64,000 nucleotides of DNA, from contig CP136061.1 in assembly GCA_032622095.1 (NCBI GenBank), positions 256,445,582 through 256,509,581 of the forward strand. Reading direction: 5' to 3'. How positions within the stretch are numbered: position 1 is the stretch's first letter; each line of letters begins with the position of its first letter. The notes beneath the pieces are model-generated. The model had not been told where the DNA came from. It saw nothing but the letters and a program-made list of their open reading frames with translations, and did no database searches. Shown here one piece after another: positions 1-10,763 of this stretch. The translations under genes were made by a program, and so were the position numbers. The DNA comes from Siphonodentalium dalli. Taxonomy: Eukaryota; Mollusca; Scaphopoda; Gadilida; Siphonodentaliidae.

Positions 1-2489
1 CTGTGAGAAACATAAATCAAATACCATACCACCACTACAACTTGAAGATAAATTTGTCTACAATGACGCAGACAAAGCAAATGTATTAAATGGGATTTTT
101 ATAGATAATAGTAAAATTAACGACCACGGTCAGCCTATTCCATATTTTCCCATGCGAACAGACAAGGAAATAAAGTCGATCTCGATCACACAAGATGATG
201 TGGAGAAAATTCTCAGGGAATTGAATACTAACAAAGCTACTGGCCCAGATGGTATAAGCAATACAATTTTAAAATGTTGTCACAAAACACTCTCGTTGCC
301 GCTGTATATTCTCTTCAAGCACTCCCTGGACACATGCACTTTCCCATCTCAAAGGAAAGTTGCTACCGTAATTCCAATCTTTAAAAAAGGTGAGAAAACC
401 GACCCATGCAATTACCGACCAATATCACTTCTATCGTGTGTGAGTAAAATACTAGAAATGATTGTTTTTCGGAAAACGTACGACTACTTTATGGAGAACA
501 GCCTACTGTATAGATATCAATCTGGTTTCCGCCCAGGACACAGCACTACTCACCAATTATTGGAAATATTTCATTACCTGAGCAAAAATAGGAGTGAATC
601 GAGGATATCTATAAGTATATTCTGTGACATATCTAAAGCATTTGAACGAGTTTGGCATAAAGGACTAATTCACAAATTACGCAATTATGGTATAAACGGT
701 AAATTACTTTCCTGGTTCAATGACTACATCAGTAATCGATTTCAACGCGTTCTAGTCGGATCGGAGTATTCTACCCCATCACAGCCATCCTCTGGTGTTC
801 AACACGGGTCATTCTTGTGCCCTTTTCTATTTTCAATATTCATCAACGACATAGGTGATAACATGAAATCAAATGTTCGTTTATTTGCTGACGACACTTG
901 TATATTTTATTCACTACCATCATTTGAAGACCTCGTGATTCACATGAACAACGACCTAAGAGCACTCGATAGATGGACTAACAACTGGTTGGTTTCCCTT
1001 AACTCATCGAAAACGAAAGCGATAATATTCCAAGGTCAGCAATCAACATGCCAGCGCACAGCAGATCTTATATTTTGTTCTAACAAACTTGACATAGTTG
1101 AGGACCACCGACACCTCGGAGTAATTTTCCAGTCCGATCTCAAATGGAACCTTGCTATCGACAACATTTACAAGAATGAATGCGCTTCGCTCTCACAAAT
1201 ACGCAAATTAAAATATTTGTTATCAAGAAAAACCCTCGATACCATGTTTAAAGCTCATGTATTACCTATACTAGAATATGGCAACTGTGTATGGGATTCT
1301 GCCCCTGACAGTATTAAATCAACATTGGACAAACTTTACTATGATGCAGCGCGAGTGGTTTCAGGCCTAACAAGATCTTCGTCAAACGCGACACTGTTAA
1401 AGGAACTTGGTGGCAACCGCTACAGCAACGTAGGGATGCACAAAACCTATGTCTAATGCATAAAATTGTTAACAACAAAGCCCCTCTATTCCTAACCGAA
1501 CTGCTTCTACCTCGTGTCGGAGATATCAGCCGGTATTTTTTACGCAATTCAGATGATCTAGAAAACTACTTTTGTTATCTCGAAGCTTTCAAGAAAACAT
1601 TCTTCCCGAGCACGATTAATGTCTGGAATGTCTTGTCAGACGAAATAAAAGGTAAAACATATGACACTTTTAAATCTACAATTGTCCCAAAGACCAAGAT
1701 TCCGTTACACGTTCATCTCGGCGACCGTAAGATTAATATCATACATTGTCGAATCAGGAACAATTGTAGCGACCTGAATTATGATAAACTTACTAACCAC
1801 ATCGCTGATAACGCCATGTGCGCCTGTGGAAACCCTGTTGAAGATGCCGAACACTTTTTTATGCATTGCCCCTTTTATATTCATCATCGCACGGATTTGG
1901 TACAAACGTTAAGATCATTTGGTGTATTATCATATGAAGTTCTTATCAAAGGAGATATTACCCTAACACATAATGAGAACAATTTAATTATAGAAGCAGC
2001 TCTGACATTTATCAAATTGTCTGGCAGGTTTGCAACTTGTTGCGAATGACCTCACGTTAATCCACTAATACGATTGACCGGCCCCTTGCCATGTCCCACA
2101 CACCGCCTATTACCGTAACACAATCGACCCCCTATATAGTTGTTCTCGAAGCGTGAGAACATCCAATTGCTATTTAATAACCCTCCTATAGTCAAGCCCC
2201 ATTCAAATATTCCCTAATATGTATAAAAAAAACCCGCCATCGTTTTTCGATTCTCTTACGAAATCATACTTAACCTGGTTCGATCTAGTATATACATTTG
2301 ACACATCATGCCCGTCATACCAAACCTATTTATAAATATTACTCTGTTTACATATGTTTGAATTTATATTTGCTGTAGGGAGCGGAGGTCCAGCTAAGTT
2401 TCCAGAATTTGTCCTCCAATCCCTAATAATAATGTATTAATATATCCATTATACATGACAATAAATATGTTTAAATCAAAAAAAAAAAC
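1..2489 (+). mobile_element. LINE (non-LTR retrotransposon), 3' part
   Basis: The element enters from the left edge and ends in an A-rich tail at about 2478-2489. An AATAAA polyadenylation signal lies at 2460-2465, just before the tail. Inside it is a reverse transcriptase frame (2-2049) followed by about 430 bp of AT-rich 3' untranslated sequence. The poly(A)-type tail and the lack of a long terminal repeat fit a LINE of the CR1/L2/Jockey assemblage. The endonuclease domain expected upstream lies outside the window. A target-site duplication cannot be checked because the 5' end is missing. Confidence 0.85.
2..2049 (+). pseudogene. LINE reverse transcriptase, frameshifted
   Basis: The frame is open from base 2 to a stop at 1454-1456 and continues in another frame from about 1411 to 2049. 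Reverse transcriptase landmarks in order are NKATGPDGIS, NYRPISLLS, YQSGFRPGHSTTHQL, DISKAFERVWH and LFADDT, the last holding the catalytic aspartate pair. The C-terminal part carries a cysteine/histidine knuckle (CACGN...EDAEHFFMHCP) typical of LINE ORF2 ends. The two frames overlap near 1410 and only a one-base change is needed to explain the switch. Decay shows in GVQHGSFLC where the family usually has GVPQGS and GPLLF, and in FERVWH where FDRVWH is usual. The protein would copy element RNA at a nicked target, but this copy looks dead. Confidence 0.85.
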
Positions 2490-3389
2490 ACCAGCAAATC
2501 ACCATACAAATATCTTAGCTGGTACGAGAAGACTTGGACTACCTGATATACAGAATTTCAACCAACTTTTCGGTCGTATATTCACACTAAATATACCAAA
2601 ACCATACAGCATATGAAGATTAATGTCCCGCATATATGGAACCTTAACGGGCAGTTAATAACACATCATAACTGGCTGTGAAAATGCATGACTTGTTCGA
2701 TTTGGAGCACAAAAACGTGTTTATGGGGACAGGTTACGTGGCATGAGTGTATGCACGAGTAAACATTGCTTATACGGATAATACATGTAATATTTTGGAT
2801 ACACCTTACGAAATAGGCGTGAAACACCTTATTCTGGTCTCAAAAACATCAAAATACTGCATGATCACCAAAAATCGAAAAACCAGCACCGCCACAACGT
2901 TGTTGCCATGAAAACCACAACGGCGTTGTCATTTTTTCGCTGCTGTTGACCCACTTCGATTGGGATTTTATTGAATATTTAGGCCATTGGAGAATTGGGA
3001 CCGTTACCAGCATGATCGGGGATAATTTTTCTTACGTGGAGAATACCAGCGGGGTGTCAAATTGTGTTCATGGGTGAGCAAATAAGGCTTTCATGTCGAG
3101 GAACCATTGTCAGAATGCCCACCCTGGCATTTTGTGTAGGCTATTTCTCAGCCGTACAAACAAACAGAGAGCCAGGGAAGCGCTCATTCGTTGGGTATAA
3201 TATCCTTCTTCAGGGCTGTGGGGGTCTCATTATTATAAATATGCACATTAACTCTCCATCCCGATTTTGGTGGTCAGCCCTCTTCTACCCGCTTGCGAAT
3301 TACGCCAAAAACACCGCACAACGGCGTTTCGCCACACCACAACGGCCAAACGCACACCACAACGGGGAAACGGTTGGTCAGTGTGTTGT
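2490..3389. other. Gene-free stretch between two retrotransposons
   Basis: No convincing coding sequence. Short degenerate repeats built on CACAACGG lie at about 2890-2937 and 3313-3373; near 3300-3375 the complement GTTGTGGTGTG recurs about every 20 bp. The second cluster abuts the point where the neighbouring integrase frame loses family similarity, so it may mark an insertion or recombination breakpoint. Confidence 0.5.
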
Positions 3390-4763
3390 TGATCCTGACA
3401 TCATAATCGCGTTTCATTTTTTCAGTCTGCAGTTTTAAATTCGATCGTGCAATTTCGTGACATTGTTTTGACACTCTTACCAAATCTTGCACGTACTCAG
3501 CAACATTCTCAAATTCTGCAACTTTAGGCTGAAAATTGAATACGAGATCAGAAGGGTGATTCACCTCGCAACCCAGCATCATTCTATTAGGCGTAAAACC
3601 AGTAAGTCGATGCACGGAAGATCTGATCGCACCAGCTAATTGTGGTAAATGCCTGTCCCAGTTTTTTCTGGTTTTTATCTACATAGCATCTTACCGCACT
3701 CATTAACGTACGATTCTGGCGTTCCGCGGCACCGTTAGACGAGGGTCGATACGCGGATGTACGCGCTTTATGTATTTTGAGTGCCTCACACATAGCGGTG
3801 AATAGTTTTGAAACAAAACACGCTCCTTGGTCGGAAAAAATCTGTAACGGACAGCCGAATCGCGAGAAAAACTCATTCACTGCAGTAACTGCAGCTGTTT
3901 CTGCGGTCTGATCTTCTAAAGGAATAAACTCAACCCATTTCGTGAATTGGCATTACACAGATATATTTTTTCCCTTTTTCACTCAATGCTAAAGGACCCA
4001 GAAAATCAATGTGAACCCTTTCCATGGGGGCTCCTGCATGGTATGTCACCTGTTCCCATTTAGCATGTCTGGTAGCCTTTTTACCTTGATTGCACTGGGG
4101 ACAGGATGCCACAAAAGTTTTAATATCATCAGAAACCCCATACCAATAGTAACTTTGGCGCACACGCTCCCTTGTTCGAGCAATTCCCTGATGCCCCGAA
4201 GCGGGAATGTCATGTGCTAAGGTCAAAACTTCTTTAGCATATTTTGCAGGTATAACCACGACTTGGCTTAGCCCCCTTCTTACTTTGTGTAGAAGATTGT
4301 CTTTCAAGAGAAACCTGGCCCGGTTTATCCACATATATTTGGTGGCCTCACTACACAGAAAGAGTTCACCCTCACCAGGTTCCCTTCCTGTTTCTAACCA
4401 GCCAATAATTGGAGCAATGTCAGCATCTTTCCTCTGAACCTCGGCCAGTTCCTCACGACTACATATGTCAGCCAGAAACGACTGATCAGTCTGGTTCACT
4501 GTTCTCACCCTCAGATCAGGTAATCTATCTGGGGTATATTTGAGATCCAATTGGGAATGTGTCCATCCAGTAACCGGGCAAATGGATCCGGAGAATTCTG
4601 GTGGGTTTTCCCACGTTTCTCCCAGTTTCCAGGGTAACCATACTTCTTCAGAGATACCGGGGTTTATCACCTGCCTCACCTCTGCTGGTTCATCATCCGA
4701 ATCAAATGTGATGAAACCTTTCGTCAACGGAATGACATCATCAACATCATTTTCAAATTTGGC
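3274..4763 (-). pseudogene. Retrotransposon integrase, broken
   Basis: Reading from 4727 down, the frame has an HHCC zinc-binding domain (H in LTLAHD and ASGHQG, then CPQCNQG) followed by the catalytic core, whose first aspartate lies in VHIDFLGPL. Near 3955 the frame shifts and the core continues as FSRFGCP, then SDQGACF with the second aspartate, then SNGAAERQNRTL with the glutamate. Another shift at an A6 run near 3671 leads to the segment from 3615 with LTGFTPNRMMLG and KRDYDVR. Family similarity ends near 3390 and the last forty or so residues are unrelated repeat sequence. The intact enzyme inserts retrotransposon cDNA into chromosomes. An in-frame TGA at 4764-4766 separates this part from RNase H. 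Confidence 0.85.
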
Positions 4764-5262
4764 TCAGCTTTGGTGAACTCTAGTGCAATATCTGCACCCG
4801 CCACAAGGAAGACCTGTTAGGTCACATCCGGGAAAATATTCTTCACACACATTACTCACAGGTATTCGTGAGAGTGCATCGGCATTTACGTGAAGTGAGC
4901 CTTTACGATGCTGTATGACCATATCGTATGAACTCAGCTCTCCAACCACCGTGCTATTTGACCTTGTGGCTCTTTAAAGTTCATAATCCATCGGAGGCTG
5001 CTATGGTCAGTTCTCAATATAAACTTTCGACCAAGCAAATAATGACGAAATTGTCTGGTAAATCGCACCACTGCGAGTAACTCGCGTCTAGTGGCACAAT
5101 AACGTTTCTGTTGCGGTGACAACACAAAACTACCATATGCAATCACTCTCTCTTCGCCATTTTGAACTTGCAACATCTCGCCACCAATTGCGAATCCACT
5201 AGCGTCAGTGTCGACAATCAGTGGATCCGTTAGATTCGGTAATGCCAAGACAGGTGGAGTTG
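4764..5262 (-). pseudogene. Retrotransposon RNase H domain, broken
   Basis: The segment from 5248 reads LIVDTDASGFAIGG, then the RELLAVV helix with its glutamate, FILRTDHSSLRW and QIARWL, all standard for Ty3/gypsy RNase H, which removes the RNA strand during reverse transcription. A one-base frame change near 4938 leads to VIQHRKGSLHVNADALSR, the usual link to integrase. At the upstream end the frame also shifts near 5250-5262 relative to reverse transcriptase. A cysteine cluster (CGGCRYC) precedes the TGA at 4764. The domain is complete but split over two frames. Confidence 0.8.
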
Positions 5263-7230
5263 TTTTAACTGGTCAAAAGCCAACTGTTGCTCTTCGGCCC
5301 ATCGGAAAGCTTTTTTTCCAGTAACATCATATAATGGTCTCGCCAACTCGGCATACCCCTTGATAAAACTCCGGTGGTAATTCACCAGTCCACAGAAACT
5401 CTCGACTTCTCGAGTACAAGTTGGTTCTGGCCAATTTTTCACAGTTTCTATGGAAGAGTCTAACATGGTAATGCCAGTTCCACTTACGTTCCTGCCCAGA
5501 AATTCAATTTCTTTCTGGTAAAATGCACACTTACTAGGCTTCAATTTGAGATGGTACTTTTGAAGTCTAGCGAGAACCTTGGCTAAGTTTTGACGGTGAG
5601 TACACAACGAATCGCCCATCAGAACCAGGTCGTCTATGTACCCTAAATAGATGTCCCAATTTAGGCCTTGGAGTACTAAATTTATGACTCAACACCAGGT
5701 AAACGGCGACCCAAATAAACCAAATGGCATTTTACGGTATTCAAAAGTCCCGTATCTACTGACGAACGCTGTCTTCGGGCGGTCTTCTTCCCTAACCGAG
5801 ACCTGATGGTACGCAGAAATACAGTCGACCTTACCAAACCATAAATTGCCTGCTAAGGTGTCTAGACAATCAGCGATTCTTGGTAAGGGATAGACTTCTT
5901 TCCTGGTAACAGCATTGACCCGGCGATAATCTATACACCACCTCATTGTAGAGTCACGTTTTTTGACTAACACCGGAGCGGACGCCCATTCAGAAATAGA
6001 TGGCTGAATGACCTTGGCTTCCAGTAATTTTTTCAAATGTGCCTCTTCTTGGTCAATGAAACAAGCTGGAGTGTGCCTCATTGGTTGTTTAATGGGGCGC
6101 GCTCCCTCAACAAGAGGAATGCTATGCTCTATATCTTTAAAATTACCCAAATCAAACTCGTCTTTAGCAAACACGTCCTGATACTTAAGTAACAAGTGTG
6201 CAAAAAACAAAGCTTCTTCTTCGGGTATATTTTTAGACGAGCGTTCATATAACTCTTGGACATGTGCAGGAAGTTCTGGTACTTCACTCGTGTTCATATC
6301 GAAACAATCAGAGATATCCTCTGTTATTTCATTGCTGCATTCCAGCTTGTTCACATGAACATGATCAATTTCATCTGCCTTGTCTTCTTGACCACTCTTA
6401 TCTGTGACCGGTGTAATATCAGTTAGTGTCAACTCATCGGATAACCTGTGTTGACCCTCAAATGATTTGTCATCTCGCTGGCATATCTGCATAATTTCTT
6501 GAGCTTCCCCAATACAATCGTTTTTATTAATATGCACTTCACTTTCACTAGCATTAACAAAACATATTGTTGGGTTATCTAAACCACAATGCACCGTGGT
6601 TATCACTAAATCAAGATATTCATGATTTGGCTCAATCATAAAATCTGTAATTAGTGGATCAATGCCACACTCCAAACGTACAACCGATAAAGGAGGTAAC
6701 ACTGTATACTGAGCCACACAAACTCTGGCGACGCTAGCTCTTTGCTCTTCAGATTGAATGGTAGGTAACCGACATTCACCTAATGAGATCGCACCAGTAT
6801 TTGCTGTAATTTGTGCATCATATTTTCTAAGAAAATCCATGCCCATCAACATGTGATCCTCAATTGGAGCCACGTAAACATTTTCCATACAAATTAAATC
6901 ACCCACTTTAATTTCTACAGGACCCACAAGACTTCCAAACATGTGTTTGTCCCGGGCAGCAGTATTAAACTTCATTGATTTTATAAACAGTGGTTTAACT
7001 TCCAATAACTGGAATAACCTATCGGAAATGATAGTTGAAACTGCCGCAGTATCAACAACAGCGTTTGTATGGGTACCGGCAATTTGTAAGGGTATTTCGA
7101 TAGCCGAAAATGATTTAACCCTTTGTATAGTTATTTCGTCACCATTGCCAATATCCATTTTACTGTTGAGGTCATGTGTACTCCCTGGGGGCACATTCAG
7201 ACCTCTTGATCTGCCCCTGTCCCATTTAAA
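5230..7230 (-). pseudogene. Retrotransposon protease and reverse transcriptase, with internal TGA
   Basis: The pol frame begins in the overlap with gag and can be read from the slippery site at 7224-7230. A retropepsin-like domain has VVDTAAVST near residue 50, where DTGA or DSGA is usual, and MGMDFLRK further on. Reverse transcriptase follows with YRRVNAVT, YPLPRI, the first catalytic aspartate in KVDCISAYHQV, and MPFGL. A TGA at 5689-5691 interrupts the frame; the same frame resumes at once and contains YIDDLVL at about 5615-5636, the catalytic centre, then the thumb with EFLGRNVSGTGI. The protein would process Gag-Pol and make cDNA. The odd DTAA at the protease active site may itself be a lesion. 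Confidence 0.85.
7188..7230 (-). promoter_or_regulatory. Putative -1 ribosomal frameshift signal at gag-pol overlap
   Basis: Within the 58-base overlap of gag (stop TGA at 7197-7199) and pol (open from just below a TAA at 7258-7260), the minus strand carries T TTA AAT at 7224-7230 in the gag frame, which fits the X XXY YYZ slippery rule. After a spacer of six bases a stem can form: GGGGC (7213-7217) with GCCCC (7188-7192), enclosing AGATC (7208-7212) paired with GGTCT (7199-7203, one wobble) around an AAGA loop. Pol is in the -1 frame relative to gag, as needed. This is a sequence-based prediction; no folding program was run. Confidence 0.6.
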
Positions 7231-8204
7231 CTTTCTGAAAACCTCACATGCGCTTCTTTATTTGCACGGTTCGCTGGGTTCCTGGATGGGCAGTCTCTTT
7301 GGTAATGTCCATAACCTCGGCAGGAATAGCACTGAGGTTTCGATTGAGGTGAAGGTGACCTTGACCTTGAAGGTGCCCCATATTCTTTATTTGGGGCCTG
7401 AGGTGATTTATCCCTCCATTTGTCAGTACCAGGTACCCACTTAGCTAATGTGTTAACTATACTTTCCATTGTCTGGTGCAAACTCTCCACACTGGTCTCC
7501 AGAGCCAGAGTACGAGATTTCCACAAAGAAAACTCACCTGTATTCCGATATCTGGAATAACCTCCCTTCGACCCCGGGTTTGAATTATCCTCAGAACCTG
7601 ACGTGTCTGGTGGTTTCCCTTGAAACCGGTTAGGCCTGCCACGAGGTTGTGGTCTCACAACTCGTACATTTTCCTCGTCTGAACTATCTGCCGATAGCTG
7701 GCGAACATCGCGACGAGGGGTTTTTGAACCATGGATGGCAGCATAATTATGCTGATGCCATCTTATCCGGTTTATGGCCTGCTCCATTGTTTGCGGAGTT
7801 TCCATGGACACCAACTCGGCTGCTCTGGTATCCGAGCACTCTTGACAAAACCGTAAAACAGCCTGTCGAAAAGTAAATTCGGGAGGACAATCCCGAAATG
7901 CCCTAGTAGCCAAGGACAGCACATTCTCAGCCCATTCTTCCAAGGATTGACCTGGAATTTGCTTCGTCTGTTGAAACCTCATCTGTGTGGTTTCAGGCAG
8001 GTCATGAAACCCAAAACGATTTTCAAGTCCGATCAATAACTGCTCAGACGCCATTTCCGGATTCCTTTCTGTAAGCAAAGTGAAATACTCACTTGCTTTT
8101 CCTCTGAGACACCAACATAATGCATGCCTGGTCTCCTCTGGTCCCCACCGCTGGGATTCAACATAATTGACAAACTTCAATTTAAATGGTTGCCAAGCTT
8201 CCAC
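7197..8204 (-). pseudogene. Retrotransposon Gag, capsid and zinc-knuckle part
   Basis: The frame of 335 codons contains a retrotransposon Gag capsid-like region in its first 160 residues (WQPFKLKFVNYVE, LENRFGFHDL, QSLEEWAENVLSLA). A basic, serine-rich stretch follows, then near residue 290 one CCHC zinc knuckle, CYSCRGYGHYQRDC, which would bind element RNA. Gag proteins form the cytoplasmic particle in which reverse transcription occurs. The family sequence continues upstream in a different frame, switching at a run of six T (minus strand) at 8213-8218. The 3' end overlaps pol in the -1 frame. Confidence 0.8.
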
Positions 8205-9425
8205 CCCATCATAAAAAACAAACCTTTCGGCATTTGTGCTAAACGCCTATCTCGACCATATTGCCCGTGATGTTGACCATGATCTTGCATATTTGGTCCG
8301 GGGTTTTCCTGGTAACCAGGTTGACCCTGAGGTTGATTTTGATAAGCCGGTTGCTGATATGCTGCCTGTTGCTGATATACCTGTTGCTGATTTGCTTGTT
8401 GATTTACCTGTTGCTGATATTGCTGTTGCTGATTTGCCGGTTGTCTATTTACCTGTTGCTGATATGGCTGTTGCTGCTTAGCCGGTTGTCTATTTACCTG
8501 TTGCTGATATAGCTGTTGCTGATTAGCAGGCTGTTGATATGCCGGCTGTGGATTTACCAGTTGTTGCATGACTGGCTGCTGACTTACCGGTTGTTGTCCC
8601 ACCGGAAGTTGTACGACCGGTTGTGGATGGGGACCTCCAAGTTGATGACCAACTTGATGATTATGCTGTATTGTTGCCGCATTGCCACACATTTGCTTCT
8701 GATCAGGCCAACCATAATTTGGAGGCGGCTGACTCAAATCCCATGTCGACCTTTGCACACCCCTAGCCTGATCACTCAAATTCAATGTCGACCTTTGCAC
8801 ACCCCTAGCCTGATCACTCATGTGTGACTGTACCATACCCGGGTTAGATCCCCCAGCATAGGATAGATTTGATGTCACCTGTGAGTACCCAGGATTAGTC
8901 ATTATTGGAATTGTTGTCGCCATATGTGTACTTGCTGTGGACGACTGTACAGCACTAAACTGTTGGTTTCCCAGAGATAACCCTGTATTTTCCAACATTT
9001 GAGACTGTACATTTTGCAGGGTTGACCGAGCTGATGGGATTTTTATTCCCATGCTCAATATAGCCGACGTCACAATTTGATGTAAATTCTCAGTGGCTTG
9101 CCACGTACTGTGGGCAGTCGCTGTTGAATTTTGGACCTGGTCGCCAAAACTGCAAGTATCGGTTGCACGAGTTATTTCTGTGACCGCCCCAGATATTACA
9201 TTTGAACCAAATGACAGTGGATTCCCGGTCGCCACTGACACTACACTGTGAGACATAATACTTTGTGTTGATGGTGTCCAGCTCAACTTGCGTCGAGTGT
9301 CGACACCGACATCCTGTGTGTCCCACACCTCTTTTACTCCCTGAATAAATGACCGTTCGGCATTATATCTTTCCGCACGCTCTTTTTCAATGGCGTGTTT
9401 GCTAGAAGTAGGAGGGGGGGGGGGG
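8177..9425 (-). pseudogene. Gag N-terminal low-complexity, glutamine-rich region
   Basis: This frame links the HhH-like segment upstream with the capsid part downstream. Residues 1-130 are serine/threonine-rich. Residues 190-260 contain a duplicated stretch (DQARGVQRST twice). Residues 280-400 are a glutamine, asparagine and proline-rich tract with repeated QQPVNQ, QQQVNRQPA and YQQQ motifs. Such tracts are common disordered spacers and I assign no function. It ends by sliding out of frame at the T6 run near 8213, where the other frame picks up the Gag consensus. The true start is in the segment from 9737, not the first methionine of this frame. Confidence 0.65.
8340..8640 (-). repeat. Degenerate codon repeat for Gln/Asn/Pro tract
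   Basis: On the plus strand the stretch is built from TGCTGATATG, CGGTTGTC and TTTACCTGTTGCTGAT blocks in irregular tandem order. It underlies the polyglutamine-like region of Gag. A separate 45-base direct duplication at about 8747-8836 (GTCGACCTTTGCACACCCC in each copy) encodes the doubled DQARGVQRST. Confidence 0.75.
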
Positions 9426-9737
9426 TAACCGGATATGATTCTGCGCAGCCCGGTCATGATCATACCCTTCTGAATAATCATCAACTTTTGATGTTTTATT
9501 TGGATCCATTTTGAAAGGTAGCCAATTATCAGGAGGAATGTTTGTTACTTGTGTGAAATCAAAAATTGACCACTGCTGTTTTGAACCTTTAAATCTTGGG
9601 ATATCGATCAAATCAGATTTTACCAAATTAGGTATTTCCCGACGTTTCAAAATGATCTCGGCTGCTATGCGATCATCCACATTGGGTATTTTGAGCAAAT
9701 CCCCAAAACATGCTGTATTGATATTTATTTTGCTCAT
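9402..9737 (-). pseudogene. Gag N-terminus with ComEA-like helix-hairpin-helix motif
   Basis: The frame starts at ATG 9735-9737, the likely element start codon. Its first 55 residues read ININTACFGDLLKIPNVDDR, then IAAEIILKRRE and LVKSDLIDIPRFKG. This matches the pattern of ComEA-type helix-hairpin-helix domains (NINTA..L..IP.I....A..I...R), which bind DNA without sequence preference. A second half with DLIDIPRF resembles the second hairpin. The frame closes just past a C12 homopolymer at 9414-9425, and the neighbouring frame then continues with a lysine/glutamate-rich segment. The motif match is strong by eye; the role within Gag is unknown. Confidence 0.6.
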
Positions 9738-10353
9738 ACTGCAATAACTGGTATTGGCAAAAAATAATTTGTGAAAAATAGATCTGCTCTTTTCTCAATT
9801 GAAAACTGTGAACTATTGCTGCCCACTAAATCTACCTAAAACTCACATAAAGTATCCAAAACATTAGAACATCTTTTATTAGAACAAAGATACAATAATA
9901 TACGAAGATATCCGATATTAAACGACGCGAGACGAAAAATACCGAAATTTTTACGAACACGAGGAAATCACGATGCCGCCGCGAAAATAGGATACATAAA
10001 TTGGGGTTTATTATAAATGCACGATTTTTTAACGAAACGACGCCAATGATGTAAAAATACGATTATTACATGCAAGAATAATATATAATAAAGCAAAGGA
10101 TATTATACTTACTAGATATGGTTGACGAAATAAGACGATAAATGAAGATTTCAATATATCAAGAATAATTCACAGGTTGTTTGTTTTGGTCGAAGATTTA
10201 GTCTGACCTCTCAACTCCCGGAAACTGGTTCCTCCATTTCCCGGGCTCCGTTAGGCGTCGCTGTTGACCAATAACAAATACACCAGACTGGTGCTTCCAG
10301 CCAGATGAATACTGACGATAGGTGGCGCCGGATTCTAATGTCTATTGTAATTT
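9738..10353. other. Gene-free, AT-rich upstream flank of the gypsy-like element
   Basis: I see no coding sequence. By position this should include the leader and 5' LTR of the minus-strand element, but I could not find a matching second LTR or a clear tRNA primer-binding site, so its extent is undefined. Confidence 0.4.
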
Positions 10354-10759
10354 CACAACAGTTACTGTTAACAGAGACCAGACGTTTATTGTGTAATTTT
10401 GTCACAAATAAACGTTAATTAAACTAATTATCGCTTATAACTATGGAATAAAACAATTCACACAATAAATCTGGGACATTTGACGTTTGGCACGTAGCCA
10501 TATGAACAGCCTAATGATCTCTATCGCTATATGGTATCACCCGAATGGTCTGTTCTAAAAACAGAAGAATACAGTGTCCCATTTAATCATCTCATTTTAT
10601 AAAAATAATATTCTAAATAAAATCAATATTATTTGATAGAAGCGTTTCCGGACAGGGGTCTTCAAGTCATATTTATTATTTTATATCCCGGTAACTATTT
10701 TTGTATGCACATGAAACTCTTGCAAAATTGTTATACATGTATGAAGATATAATCCATCT
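10354..10759 (+). mobile_element. TTAA-MITE copy 1, left end missing
   Basis: One of a family of about 520-bp non-autonomous elements (plus orientation defined as AGGTGG left end to CCATCT right end). This copy starts inside the element near GTTACTGTTAACAG, keeps the middle and the right inverted repeat, and ends CCATCT next to TTAA at 10760-10763. It belongs to the sequence variant reading GTGTCCCATTTAATC in the middle rather than GGGCCC. Confidence 0.75.
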
Positions 10760-10763
10760 TTAA

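Larger units (their letters stand above)
3390..9737 (-). mobile_element. Ty3/gypsy-like LTR retrotransposon, truncated and dead
   Basis: On the minus strand the order is Gag with a zinc knuckle, aspartic protease, reverse transcriptase, RNase H and integrase. Protease-RT-RNase H-integrase order is that of Ty3/gypsy. The integrase C-terminus is cut off near 3390, and I found no 3' LTR beyond it and no recognisable LTR or primer-binding site upstream of 9737. Breaks read directly are frame changes at a C12 run (9414-9425), a T6 run (8213-8218), about 5250-5262, about 4938, about 3955 and an A6 run near 3671, plus in-frame TGA codons at 5689-5691 and 4764-4766. This number of lesions means the copy is not functional. 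Confidence 0.85.

Noticed and set aside
3064-3438. A 124-codon plus-strand ORF
   Set aside because: It runs across the repeat-rich join and antisense to the integrase relic and has no recognisable motif.
8236-8827. Plus-strand leucine/aspartate-rich ORFs
   Set aside because: They are the complement of the Gln/Asn-rich Gag tract on the minus strand.
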